A stretch of DNA of 64,000 nucleotides. Origin: UBA1783 sp050950925. Its GTDB lineage: Bacteria; Bacillota_I; Bacilli_A; Erysipelotrichales; Erysipelotrichaceae. Below, one piece after another: positions 35,622 through 44,532 of the stretch (position 1 is the stretch's first letter; each line of letters opens with the position of its first letter). Location: positions 248,001-312,000 of the forward strand of contig JBMNIN010000001.1 of the NCBI GenBank assembly GCA_050950925.1, written 5' to 3'. The notes beneath the pieces are model-generated. The model searched no databases, was not told the DNA's origin, and worked only from the letters and a program-made list of their open reading frames with translations. Made by a program: the position numbers and the translations under genes.

Positions 35622-36947
35622 CTATTTTAAGACAATCCACTTTCCACTCCTCTTAGATCCGACTCTTTCTAAATATCCGTTTTTTTGCAATGAAGAATAT
35701 GCCCTTTGTATAGTCCTTACTGTGACTCCGATTTCATCCGCAAGTTCATCAGCTATCAAATCGGAATTTTTAACTAAAAGCTCCAGAACCTTCTTTTCTG
35801 TTTTTGTCAACTTAACTTCTTTTCCGGTTCTATCGTAATTGTTTTCGGTTTTTGATATTACTTCTTCATCAAACGGTATGACGCAACGAATATAACTATC
35901 ATCTATTTCAAAAACATCTTTTCCATACTTATCAACAATGGTGGGTATCCCGTGACCTGTATGTTCGGTAAGATCCATCATTAAAAATATTCTCATCAGA
36001 GTCTCATTCCTTGGCTTACTGACTCCTTCAAAAAATAATTTTTCAGTCATGCCGCTTGGAAGACCGCCATGTGAAAATATTTCTATTCTGTCATTAAACA
36101 TTGATATTTGAGGTTCTGTAATCGTCCAATCGTTATGAACCAAACAATTTATCACCGCTTCATTGACTGAGTCAAAGTCAAAAAGGTAAATGTCTTTTCG
36201 CGGTCTGACAGTAGTATCCGATATACATATATTCTCCGCTTGCAATCTTGTTTTTATCTTAGCATAAGCTGTTAATAGACAACCATAGCCATAATCACTG
36301 CGTTCAGATATTGTCGCTTTGTTTTTACCGGCAAACTTGACAAATATAAAAGGTATATTGTTTCTATCTGCCAAAAGTTCTGCCAATAAATTATAATTAC
36401 CTTCTTCCGTTTTTAGATTTAAGTTGCTCTCAAAGGATCTGTCATCGAGATGATAACCCTTTTCCGTAAAATATATTTTTAACTCCCTAAAAGTTAAACC
36501 TGCCGAACTTGATTTCTTTTTCAGCATATATTCCGTATCAATAAAATTTCTTTCGTATCTGATTTTGATTTGCTCAGGGGTCATTTCCTTACACACTGTT
36601 CCAATCCTCATAGGGCAGCCTGCCGATGAAAATCCGTACTTCTTTAAACAATAAATATTCCTGCTGCCCTTTGTAATGTTAATGGCTATAATCGTCTTTC
36701 CTTCTTCAAATTTTAATTCTGAGGTTATTTCATCTTGCGGGTTAGGTTCTATCCCGCTTGTGATAATATCCGACACTTTCCTCAAAGTCTCATCAATCTT
36801 ATCTGCACCGATAATTTCGCCGCTATCTTTTACGCCAATGAGAATGGTGCCTCCCGATGAATTCAAAAAGGAAACTATCTCTTTTGCGATGGAGTCTGTG
36901 TATCTTTCTTTTAATTCAAGATTTTCTGATTCAACATACTTTGCCAT
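35622..36947 (-). CDS. Schlafen AlbA_2-domain regulator with GHKL-like and winged-helix parts
   Basis: 441 residues. Residues about 1-130 form the AlbA_2 (Schlafen) nucleic-acid-binding domain (ENLELKERY, VSFLNSSGGTILIGVKD). Residues about 250-365 carry an ATPase-like HATPase_c_4 segment (LVHNDWT, FSHGGLPSG, TGHGIPTIV). The last 60 form an HTH_11 winged helix (LTKTEKKVLELL, TVRTIQRAYSSLQKNGYLERVGS). Such proteins act as transcriptional regulators, some linked to defence or toxin modules. The promoter and the downstream spacer both contain TGTCGGGTTAA motifs, which suggests autoregulation. Confidence 0.88.
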   Translation of the reverse strand: MAKYVESENLELKERYTDSIAKEIVSFLNSSGGTILIGVKDSGEIIGADKIDETLRKVSDIITSGIEPNPQDEITSELKFEEGKTIIAINITKGSRNIYCLKKYGFSSAGCPMRIGTVCKEMTPEQIKIRYERNFIDTEYMLKKKSSSAGLTFRELKIYFTEKGYHLDDRSFESNLNLKTEEGNYNLLAELLADRNNIPFIFVKFAGKNKATISERSDYGYGCLLTAYAKIKTRLQAENICISDTTVRPRKDIYLFDFDSVNEAVINCLVHNDWTITEPQISMFNDRIEIFSHGGLPSGMTEKLFFEGVSKPRNETLMRIFLMMDLTEHTGHGIPTIVDKYGKDVFEIDDSYIRCVIPFDEEVISKTENNYDRTGKEVKLTKTEKKVLELLVKNSDLIADELADEIGVTVRTIQRAYSSLQKNGYLERVGSKRSGKWIVLK

Positions 36948-36967
36948 ATCCTATCCCTCCTCGCAAT

Positions 36968-37021
36968 ATTATATATTATACCCGACATTTATTCAACTTA
37001 ACCCGACACGAATGCTGTCGT
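36968..37021 (-). promoter_or_regulatory. Promoter with overlapping TGTCGGGTTAA operators of the Schlafen regulator
   Basis: TTGAAT (36991-36996), 17-bp spacer, TATAAT (36968-36973) on the minus strand. A TGTCGGGT copy (36981-36988) fills the spacer; a second copy (about 36999-37008) lies just upstream of the -35 and a half-inverted copy follows at 37015-37022. Ribosome site GAGGAGGGA follows. Position over the promoter suggests repression by the gene product. Confidence 0.7.
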
Positions 37022-37042
37022 GTTATTGCCGTTTGAGAACAA

Positions 37043-37265
37043 TTTTTTGAATTTCATACTTTGTGGAAGCTCTGAAACCCTGTTTACTACTAAGTTTTCA
37101 CCCTTTAGCATTATTATGACATACTCCCCCTGATGAAAAGTCGTGAATAAAACGCTATTTTTGACTGTTTTTACATTCATAGAATCCCATGAAATCAACC
37201 TTTGCCGAGTTTAGCATTTATCTGACATCAGACTTATATACAATTTTAGGGACGACAAGCCGGAA
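37043..37265 (-). repeat. Dispersed repeat, copy C (diverged)
   Basis: Matches copy B across the CTCTGAAACCCTGTT and GCATTATTATGACATACTCC blocks and, less well, the GCATTT-TCTGACATCAG block. The encoded text (GEYVIIMLKGENLVVNRVSE) is the same as in B but the rest has drifted. Confidence 0.8.
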
Positions 37266-37273
37266 TTTTTCGT

Positions 37274-37576
37274 TTAGAAATTAAAACAAGGATGATCCTT
37301 ATACTCTTCAGGCAAGGTTTCTCCCAAATCTGTCCACCCCAGATTTTTAATCATTTTCGATTCGCAATCGGGGAAAATGTATGTATTCAAATACTCAATA
37401 AAATCTGCTTCCGTATAACAAACTCCATTTTCAATTCTGTACTTTTCAGCATCAGGACTATTCCAAAGCCAATCAGAACAGAATTTCAGGCAATATTCTT
37501 CCAGGTTTTCAGCGACATCATCCGGAACCAAGTATAGAATACTGTCTCCATCTGCGCTAAGTATTACTTCTTTCAT
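37274..37576 (-). CDS. Conserved hypothetical acidic protein
   Basis: 100 residues. The text (LYLVPDDVAENLEEYCLKFC, SPDAEKYR, CYTEADFIEYLNTYIFPD, IKNLGWTDLG, HPCFNF) is of a type I recall from small Bacillota proteins found in immunity-type gene arrays, but no function is known to me. GAGGATAAAAGC precedes the ATG. First of four tightly spaced minus-strand genes (37274-38895 read from the other end). Confidence 0.7.
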   Translation of the reverse strand: MKEVILSADGDSILYLVPDDVAENLEEYCLKFCSDWLWNSPDAEKYRIENGVCYTEADFIEYLNTYIFPDCESKMIKNLGWTDLGETLPEEYKDHPCFNF

Positions 37577-37611
37577 GCTTTTATCCTCACAACTTCTAAT
37601 TTGCTACTCTA

Positions 37612-37860
37612 TTATTTAAACAAATAGAAACCCCATATACAGTTGCTAAATTCACCCGCAACAAAACTATGAGATTCTCCATCAATATTCACAGTATACA
37701 CCGGGAACTTGAATTTCTGATGATATATGGGATCTTCTACCAAAACACTCTCACCGGTATTGTTCCATTCATATTCAAATATATTTCTCCCGAATAGAAT
37801 TACATTACCATCAATGCCGGAAACCTCAAACTGCCAAGTTTTTGATTTATACATTTTCAT
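37612..37860 (-). CDS. Small conserved hypothetical protein
   Basis: 82 residues, not recognised. Beta-rich text (TWQFEVSGIDGNVILFGR, YEWNNTGESVLVEDP, VNIDGESHSFVAGEFSNC). A GTG lies two codons upstream; ATG at 37860 with AAGGTG 5 nt before it is preferred. Thirty-five bp separate it from the next gene; it is part of the four-gene array. Confidence 0.6.
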   Translation of the reverse strand: MKMYKSKTWQFEVSGIDGNVILFGRNIFEYEWNNTGESVLVEDPIYHQKFKFPVYTVNIDGESHSFVAGEFSNCIWGFYLFK

Positions 37861-37891
37861 CCTCACACCTTTTTTAGCAAATTCTAATTTG

Positions 37892-38332
37892 TTAAATTAA
37901 ACGCCATCTCAGTTCATTTGATACAATATAACTATTAGCTGGTTCACTAATCACATTATCAATGTCATTAATATCAAATCTACTATAATCAGCCCAAACA
38001 ACCTGCCGCTTCGCTTCTCCCGGCAGTAACTCTTTTTGTATTGAAATATGAGCATCATATATGTCACAAGTATAATTATCCTGCCAGGCCACCAGATGAA
38101 CTTGCCTAAGTCCTATAAATAGAAGCTCAAGCTTTTTCTTTTCTATTTGTGATTGAAAAATGACACGCATTCTGTGACCATTAGCGTCGGAAAAGTGCAT
38201 TGCTCCTTCAGGATCAACAAATGTTCCACTTTCGTATAATACTGAAACAATACACGAGTCGTGAAAACCGCAATAATTGTCCATAAGTATCTCTATATCT
38301 TTTTCAGTTTCTATTTTATTCCAAAAACTCAC
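37892..38332 (-). CDS. Conserved hypothetical protein, GTG start
   Basis: About 146 residues. FWNKIETEKDIEILMDNYCG at the start, then FHDSCIVSV, FVDPEGAMHFSD, MRVIFQSQ, HLVAWQDNYTCDIYDA and ELRWRLI at the end. This pattern is shared by small unstudied Bacillota proteins. The furthest upstream start is TTG; the GTG at 38332 has GAGG 9 nt before it and is chosen. No membrane segment; function unknown. Confidence 0.65.
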   Translation of the reverse strand: MSFWNKIETEKDIEILMDNYCGFHDSCIVSVLYESGTFVDPEGAMHFSDANGHRMRVIFQSQIEKKKLELLFIGLRQVHLVAWQDNYTCDIYDAHISIQKELLPGEAKRQVVWADYSRFDINDIDNVISEPANSYIVSNELRWRLI

Positions 38333-38361
38333 AATATTTATCCTCAAAAATTCTAATTAAG

Positions 38362-38895
38362 CTACTTGCTTTCTTCCAAATAATTCATAAACTCAGTTGT
38401 TTTGGACCAATATTTAATCCCCCAGTTTTCAAAATTCCATTCTTCCATATAGTTATTACATTCATAATCAATATAAAAGATTTGGTCATTATTAACCACA
38501 AAATTAGTTGGGAAATAATCAATATTGAGATTTGACGGATATAACAACTTGCACATTGCTTTCATTTGTTCAAAATAATCAGATTTCATTTTGTCCTCGA
38601 GAACAAGGTCATAAATTGTTTTACCTTCAATATACTCTTTAATTATGCGCTCATTGTCTATGTCAACGTCTAACATAATCGGCATTTTAATACCAATATC
38701 CAATAATCTATTATAATCATCTATTTCTGATTGAATCTTATTGCCAAATTGATAGTAAGAACAGGGATTATGATGAATTTGCTTTAACACATATTTTTTA
38801 CCACCCCTGTAAACCAAATATGAATAACCGCCTTTCCCTTTTCCCAAAAGCCTTTCAATCTCATATTTCTTTCCATTTACATATAGTGTTTCCAA
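38362..38895 (-). CDS. Small protein-kinase-like (RIO/APH-like) protein
   Basis: About 177 residues. The kinase N-lobe is visible: LLGKGKGGYSYLVYRGGKKY (Gly-rich loop) and YVLKQI (ATP-binding Lys), then IKEYIEGKTIYDL as hinge. The C-lobe is much shortened, with IDYFPTNFVVNN in the place of the catalytic loop (Asp kept, Asn kept) and FYIDYECN in the place of the DFG metal site. It may phosphorylate a small molecule or protein, or be a reduced kinase used in immunity or resistance. TTG at 38895 follows GGAGG by 9 nt and is preferred over the upstream TTG. Confidence 0.7.
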   Translation of the reverse strand: METLYVNGKKYEIERLLGKGKGGYSYLVYRGGKKYVLKQIHHNPCSYYQFGNKIQSEIDDYNRLLDIGIKMPIMLDVDIDNERIIKEYIEGKTIYDLVLEDKMKSDYFEQMKAMCKLLYPSNLNIDYFPTNFVVNNDQIFYIDYECNNYMEEWNFENWGIKYWSKTTEFMNYLEESK

Positions 38896-39130
38896 TTCAA
38901 GTATCCTCCACAAATACTAATTTACTCAATTCTACCATATTATTTTTTAAAAAAATTTATCAGAATTATAATTCGCCAACATAATAAATAATCAGATTAT
39001 TTAGTTATAAAACACAGCTTAAACAAAACATTAAATTTCACTGGTGTTTTGTTAATTTTGGGACATTTTCGCATATTATTGACACTATTATATTTTGCCG
39101 TTTATATAAATACTCAATAAGATTAAATAA

Positions 39131-40153
39131 TTATTTTAATTGATATTCAATCGAGGCTTTTCCTTCTTCAAAAACAAATCCGGCAACTGCTCCTGTGATA
39201 ATTGGCCATGACGGTGGAAGATGTCCGATATCACAATCATAAATTACCGGACAGTTTAAATCCTTAAAGTTTTCTTTTAAAGCGTCCTTTAAAGAATAAT
39301 CAAATACATCTTCGCTGTTTGCTGTTCTGCCATAAAGTATTCCTTTACAATATTTAAACCATCCAGCCTGTTTCAGTTGCCACAAACCTCTGCTTTGAGA
39401 CAGGACATTCAAATCATAAGATTCTAAAAACCATATGAATCCATCTTCCTTGTACTTTTCCAGAAAATCATAAACCTGTCCGTACTCTGTTCCACAAAGC
39501 ATCAGCAATATATCTAAACAGCCTCCAATAAGTCTGCCTGTCATTTCCACCTTTCTTTCACCATATAAACTTTTATACAGCACATTTTCTGTTAAATTGT
39601 AGCCGCACAATGCTTTCCCCTCTTCTTTTGACAAATCTTCGGCTTCATACTTATCATAGCTTTCAAATTTAAGTCTGTTGCCAATAATTAAGTCATAGGC
39701 CTGTTGAAGAGACTTATGCCAGTTTATCATTCCGAAACTACCAAAGTTGCTCCCATAAATTGCTGCAGTATCAGATAATATTGGCAGGGTAAAAGTCAAA
39801 TTTGTATTGTCAGAATAACCCATAATATATTTTGGTTTAGCATAACTCAATGTTTTAAAATCAACATAAGGAAGCATCGTCATCATTAGTTCCCCGCCTG
39901 CTACTGAAAAGATAAAGTCTGTATCAACGTCAAGATACATGTCCATAAATTCTTTTGCTCTCTGCTTATCTGTTGTACTGCGGCATTTTTCCGCTCCGTG
40001 TAAATGTTTTACTTTTTTAATCTTATATCCCAGATTAGAAAACTTTTTACATGCATTATTGAACTTATCTTCATAGGGATAACCAAAAACTCCAAAAGAT
40101 GGAGCTATCAGACCAATGGTTCCTCCTTTTTTTAAGAAAGCCGGATAGCGCAT
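39131..40153 (-). CDS. LD-carboxypeptidase / MccF-like serine peptidase (S66)
   Basis: 340 residues. The S66 nucleophile elbow is GYSDNTNL (Ser in GxSD), preceded by GGTIGLIAPS at the N-terminus; the later Glu and His of the triad are expected in the GFIWFLESYD and DIGHLPPSWPI segments. The family cleaves L,D bonds in muropeptides or, as MccF, hydrolyses microcin C adducts. It follows gltX by 1 bp, so it is in the same operon; MccF-type members protect aminoacyl-tRNA synthetases from microcin C-like inhibitors, which makes the link to gltX and a MetRS paralogue interesting, although not proven. Confidence 0.88.
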   Translation of the reverse strand: MRYPAFLKKGGTIGLIAPSFGVFGYPYEDKFNNACKKFSNLGYKIKKVKHLHGAEKCRSTTDKQRAKEFMDMYLDVDTDFIFSVAGGELMMTMLPYVDFKTLSYAKPKYIMGYSDNTNLTFTLPILSDTAAIYGSNFGSFGMINWHKSLQQAYDLIIGNRLKFESYDKYEAEDLSKEEGKALCGYNLTENVLYKSLYGERKVEMTGRLIGGCLDILLMLCGTEYGQVYDFLEKYKEDGFIWFLESYDLNVLSQSRGLWQLKQAGWFKYCKGILYGRTANSEDVFDYSLKDALKENFKDLNCPVIYDCDIGHLPPSWPIITGAVAGFVFEEGKASIEYQLK

Positions 40154-40154
40154 A

Positions 40155-41801
40155 CTAACTCAACTCCTTTAAAGTTTTACTGATTCTATTCAACACTTCT
40201 TCTTTCCCTAAAATCTGCATAATTGTCCATAAATCAGGCGAATTCTTATATCCGGTGACCGCAATTCTGATTACTTCAGAAACATCAGCTACTGAGCCTT
40301 TATAATTTTCAGGATTCTCTTTATAATCTTTCATCTCGGCAGCATAGCCGTTATCTGCTGAAATAGTCTTTACTTTATCAAACCAGGTGGAATTATCGTC
40401 ATTATAATCATAAGTTTCAACAAATTGCTCTAACAGTGTTTTTACTGTTTCCTTATCGCAATTAAACCCGTCAACTATGTTATGATGATAGAATAAATCA
40501 ATTGATTCTAATATCTGTGAAGCATAGATGTAATCTTTTCTTCTTTTCTTCAAGTTTAATCCCATTCCCAGAGTCAATACTTTATCCAGATATTCTTCTT
40601 CACCAAAGTACATATCATATTTATCTTTCTTTTGTGAAGAAACGTATGATCTCAAAAAGTCTTTCATTTCTTCCAGTGAAAATTTCGCCAGATGAGTTTT
40701 AGAAATATTATGCAGTTTATCTAAATCAAACAAAGCGCCTGACTGTCCCATTTTATCCAATGAAAACCTGAACTCTTCTAAATGAGTATCCGGATTCTTC
40801 AAGTGCCACTGTTCAAAGTTCCAGTTAAGTAGAGTCATTAAATATAATTTAACTGCATAAGGATGATAACCCAATTGACGATAATAGTCTAAAGACAGTT
40901 CAGGGTCTTTTCTTTTAGACAGTTTTCGTTTGGTTCCGTTTTCATCAATCTTCATTAAAACTGTTGTATGTGCATATCTTGGCAATTTAAATCCCAGCAT
41001 CTCAAAGAGTTCCAGATGAACCGGTAAAGTCCCCAGCCATTCTTCTCCTCTTAGCACAATTGTAGTATGCATTAAAGTATCATCAACTGCATGAGCAAAA
41101 TGATAAGTCGGAATACCATCTGTCTTGATAATTACTACATCCTGATCATTTTCGCGAACGGTAATATCTCCTTTGATTTCATCATGAAAAATACTTTGAT
41201 TTTCACTATTTCCTGTACTTCTCATTCTGATGACAAATTTTTCTTTTTTATCTAAACGGGCCTGAACTTCTTCTAATAATAAATTACGGCAGGTTGCCCA
41301 TTTACCATAATATCCGGTTGCTTCATTCAATTCTTTCTGTTGTTTTCTTGTTTCAGCAAGCTGCTTTCCGGAACAGAAACAGGGATATGCCTTCCCTTCA
41401 GCTACCAGTCTTTTAGCAAAAGTCTGATATATTTCTGCTCTCTGCTTCTGATAATAAGGGCCATAATTTCCTTCATGGGGTTTGTGATGGGCTCCCTCAT
41501 CAAAGTAAATCTGGAAATAATCAAAACTGTTAATAATTGCATCAACAGCTCCAGGTACTTTTCTTTTTGAATCTGTGTCTTCAATTCTTAAATAAAATAC
41601 TCCCCCACTTTGATGAGCAATTCTTTCATCAGCTAAAGCACCATAAAGGTTTCCTAAATGGATAAAACCGGTAGGAGAAGGAGCAATTCTAAGCACTTCA
41701 GCATTTTCCGGCAAATCTCTCTTTGGATATTTATCAAAGTAATATTGGCAGTCATGTTTCAGTTTTGGAAACAACACCTCTGCAAGTTTCTGATAGTCCA
41801 T
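40155..41801 (-). CDS. gltX: Glutamyl-tRNA synthetase
   Basis: About 548 residues. HIGH region PSPTGFIHLGNLYGAL, then the KMSKS loop RKLSKRKD near residue 300; the catalytic core includes RGEEWLGTLPVHLELFEMLG. The length is 50-60 residues above the usual 480-500. ATG at 41807 is only 3 nt from AAGGA, so the ATG at 41801, 8 nt from it, is preferred. It is sandwiched between the MetRS-like gene and the S66 peptidase in one minus-strand transcript. Confidence 0.93.
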   Translation of the reverse strand: MDYQKLAEVLFPKLKHDCQYYFDKYPKRDLPENAEVLRIAPSPTGFIHLGNLYGALADERIAHQSGGVFYLRIEDTDSKRKVPGAVDAIINSFDYFQIYFDEGAHHKPHEGNYGPYYQKQRAEIYQTFAKRLVAEGKAYPCFCSGKQLAETRKQQKELNEATGYYGKWATCRNLLLEEVQARLDKKEKFVIRMRSTGNSENQSIFHDEIKGDITVRENDQDVVIIKTDGIPTYHFAHAVDDTLMHTTIVLRGEEWLGTLPVHLELFEMLGFKLPRYAHTTVLMKIDENGTKRKLSKRKDPELSLDYYRQLGYHPYAVKLYLMTLLNWNFEQWHLKNPDTHLEEFRFSLDKMGQSGALFDLDKLHNISKTHLAKFSLEEMKDFLRSYVSSQKKDKYDMYFGEEEYLDKVLTLGMGLNLKKRRKDYIYASQILESIDLFYHHNIVDGFNCDKETVKTLLEQFVETYDYNDDNSTWFDKVKTISADNGYAAEMKDYKENPENYKGSVADVSEVIRIAVTGYKNSPDLWTIMQILGKEEVLNRISKTLKELS

Positions 41802-41816
41802 ATTCATCTTCCTTTC

Positions 41817-43796
41817 CTACCTGAACTGACTTGGATGTTTTATATAGAAGTCTTCTCTTTCTTTTAGTTCAGTTATCTTATGATTTTCTTTATCTTTCAT
41901 AAAGAAATAATTATCTTCAAATATATTATCCCAGCTGAAGAACTCTTCTTTATCAAAACCTAAATATTCAACTGTTTTTTCCGTTCCTTCCGGACAGATT
42001 GGATGAGATAATACTGTCGCAACTCTCACCATATGAAATGCGTCAATTAAGGTCTGTTTTTTCAGTTTGTCATCCTCTTCTTTATTAGCCAGCGTGTTAT
42101 TTCTTGACCAGTATTTATTCGCCTGTCTGATATAGGTATCCAGAACATTGTGAACCTGATGTAATTCAAAACGATACATCACCCTTTCATAATTCAGAAT
42201 TGTCTTTTTTGATATTTTAAGTATTTCTTCCGATACTCTTCCATATGGCAATACTCCGTCAAAATATTTTTGACTGGAATAGAAACAACTTCTAACCAGC
42301 CTGTTTAACACGTTAGTAAACAGGTTGCCTTGTGCCAGTACTGGGTCCTGTTCATTTTCATCAGCTGCCGGATTTAATGGTTTGGGCATAAAACTGACTG
42401 ATTTATTGGCTAAAGCCAGACCTAAAAAGTGCGCTCTGAGCTGTTCAGCCGTATAGAAATTCAATAAATCCTGTGCCATTGGAGGTTTTATTTCCCCAGA
42501 AGAAGAAGCCTTTTTATCTAAAAACAGGACATGATGGTTTGCTACCAGAGTTGTTAACTGAAGTTGTCCTTTATCTGGATTTATTCTTAAATCAGGTCCT
42601 TCCTGAGCCATAAACATCGGCATTTGAGCAATTCCATAAAAATAGATATTATCCTGTCCAATAAACTGGTAAACTTCCGCTTCAGGATCACACCAGTAAT
42701 CTTTCCAGTCATCTTCATCTTTACCGATTTTTTTCAAATAAGTTTTGGTAAAGGAAATAGGAGCCCATAAACTTTCCGGCCAGACCCATACAGTTAAACC
42801 TTCTTCTCCCTCTAATGATGGAGCCTTTACTCCCCATTCAATATTACCCGTCAGACGAAGAGGAACCAGTGTCTTACCTGTTCTATACCTGATAGAGTTT
42901 TCAGTCAGAATTATACAGGCTGCTTCTCTTTCAGCCAGAGTCTTAAACTCAATTGTGAAACTGTCTTTTACATTTTCTAAATCTGAACAAAAATGTTCAG
43001 GAAGCTGTTCTTTAATTTTTTTATAGGTTTCAATCCCTTCTTTTCTGACATATATTATTGGTTTGGCCAGTGATTCTCTCATTGTTTCCCAAACAATTTT
43101 CCTGACATTTTCTTTTTTTGAAATATCATCTACGTACTCATTCAAAATATCAAAACAATCAGTCAATTTGAAATACCAGTTAGCCACATCTCTCATTTCC
43201 GGAACTTCTCCAGTCAAGGTACTTCTGGGATTAATTAAATCTTCCGGCATATATTGATGTCCTAAATCACATTCATCAGCATAACCTTTTTCAGACTGAC
43301 AGTTTCTGATTGGGCATTTGCCGATTACCTGCCTGCCATTTAAGAAACAGTCTGCTTTGACATCATAAAACTGTTTTGTGATTAACTTTTCCAGCCAACC
43401 ATGATCATACAGATTTTGAATGAATTCATAAGTCTGTTGCTGATGGATTTCTTTGGCCTCTGAAAGACCACTGGCACCATAAAAATTTAAACTTATTTTA
43501 TAAGCATCAAGTGTTTCTTTCTGAGATAAATGATTTTCCATAACATAATCTTCAATTGTGCCTTTAAAACCTTCTTCATCCACTTTTTTCCGGTAACCTT
43601 CAACAATTGGCGAACCATAACAATCCGTACCACTGATAAAAATAACATTATCTTTACCTATTCTATCTCTTAAAAACCTGGCAAAAACATCAGCATGAAT
43701 AAACATTCCACCCACATGGCCAAAATGTAACGCTTTGTTACCATATGGCATTCCGCCAGTTATTACTGCTTTTTTTGGAAATTCAGGACGTGACAT
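41817..43796 (-). CDS. Second MetRS-like class I aminoacyl-tRNA synthetase
   Basis: About 659 residues, homologous to MetRS (TGGMPYGNKALHFGH with HFGH as HIGH; VIFISGTDCYGSPI; WVWPESLWAPISF). A zinc-type set of four Cys is kept (CFLNG, CPIRNC, CDLGH). The KMSKS loop reads KKASSSGE, lacking the central Lys. No C-terminal tRNA-binding domain is present. True MetRS is at 1755 with a T-box; this copy has no T-box. It may be a resistance-type or specialised synthetase, or a paralogue with another job. ATG at 43796 has GGAGG 10 nt upstream and begins at MSRPEFPKK. Confidence 0.88.
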   Translation of the reverse strand: MSRPEFPKKAVITGGMPYGNKALHFGHVGGMFIHADVFARFLRDRIGKDNVIFISGTDCYGSPIVEGYRKKVDEEGFKGTIEDYVMENHLSQKETLDAYKISLNFYGASGLSEAKEIHQQQTYEFIQNLYDHGWLEKLITKQFYDVKADCFLNGRQVIGKCPIRNCQSEKGYADECDLGHQYMPEDLINPRSTLTGEVPEMRDVANWYFKLTDCFDILNEYVDDISKKENVRKIVWETMRESLAKPIIYVRKEGIETYKKIKEQLPEHFCSDLENVKDSFTIEFKTLAEREAACIILTENSIRYRTGKTLVPLRLTGNIEWGVKAPSLEGEEGLTVWVWPESLWAPISFTKTYLKKIGKDEDDWKDYWCDPEAEVYQFIGQDNIYFYGIAQMPMFMAQEGPDLRINPDKGQLQLTTLVANHHVLFLDKKASSSGEIKPPMAQDLLNFYTAEQLRAHFLGLALANKSVSFMPKPLNPAADENEQDPVLAQGNLFTNVLNRLVRSCFYSSQKYFDGVLPYGRVSEEILKISKKTILNYERVMYRFELHQVHNVLDTYIRQANKYWSRNNTLANKEEDDKLKKQTLIDAFHMVRVATVLSHPICPEGTEKTVEYLGFDKEEFFSWDNIFEDNYFFMKDKENHKITELKEREDFYIKHPSQFR

Positions 43797-44190
43797 AATG
43801 TATATACCTCCATTAAAATCACAAAAATTATACCATATTATGACTCTCAACAACAAAATAGTGCAAAATAACGCGTAAAATTAGGCAAAATACTCGAAAT
43901 TTCAGACTTATGTCAGATTGTATAATATTTTAGAAAAATGCTTTTCCACTTCTATGACAACCTGTTACAATGATTCTTCCTATTAGTTCACTTTCATATA
44001 ACATTTTTAATTATATGTTTCTTTCAAATAAATCTTTCAGAGTTCTAATTACCAAAGCGTTCATTATTTTGTTGGCAAAATATCAAAAAAAATATATTTC
44101 ATTATTTTTCGGGCAAAGATAACAAAAGTGTTATGTTTTTTCTGAAAACGTGTTAAAACATAGAAATTTATTCATTTAATTCAAAAAACT
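43797..44190. other. Intergenic spacer without a recognisable gene
   Basis: Nearly 400 bp of AT-rich sequence; no open frame, RNA gene or repeat that I could support. It separates the synthetase cluster from the pseudogenised region that follows. Confidence 0.5.
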
Positions 44191-44205
44191 GTAAGAAGAT
44201 TTAAG

Positions 44206-44532
44206 ACGATATCCTCTGAAAAATTGAGAGAAATCAGAAAACTGCGAGAGAAGACTTAAAAAGAAGTTGCTATTATGTCCGGTTTAACGCCCACAACTAT
44301 AAGAAATTATAAATCGGGTTTGAAATCTTCCAGTGATGAACAATTGGAAATAATAACACAAACTTTAGAATATAATTCTTCCGCCTTAAGAAACCACGAT
44401 TTAAAGAATAACTTTGATATCTGCCAAATCATTTTTGATTTAGAGGAAAGATTTGAATTCAGGCTAATCATAGAAGGTAATATTCCCTTACTTTTAGGAG
44501 GTAAATCGGAGTTCATCGACTTTTTAATTTAA
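44206..44532 (+). pseudogene. XRE-family HTH regulator with a nonsense mutation
   Basis: The frame reads SSEKLREIRKLREKT, TAA (44257-44259), KEVAIMSGLTPTTIRNYKSG. In a working XRE repressor the stop position is Gln (TQKEVA), so a CAA to TAA change is the simplest cause. The reading continues in frame for 90 codons after the stop. Without reinitiation at the ATG at 44275, which would remove helix 1, the protein cannot be made. Confidence 0.75.

Noticed and set aside
36998..37198. A 66-codon frame within dispersed repeat C
   Set aside because: Same reason as copy B; start codon and ribosome site are not convincing.
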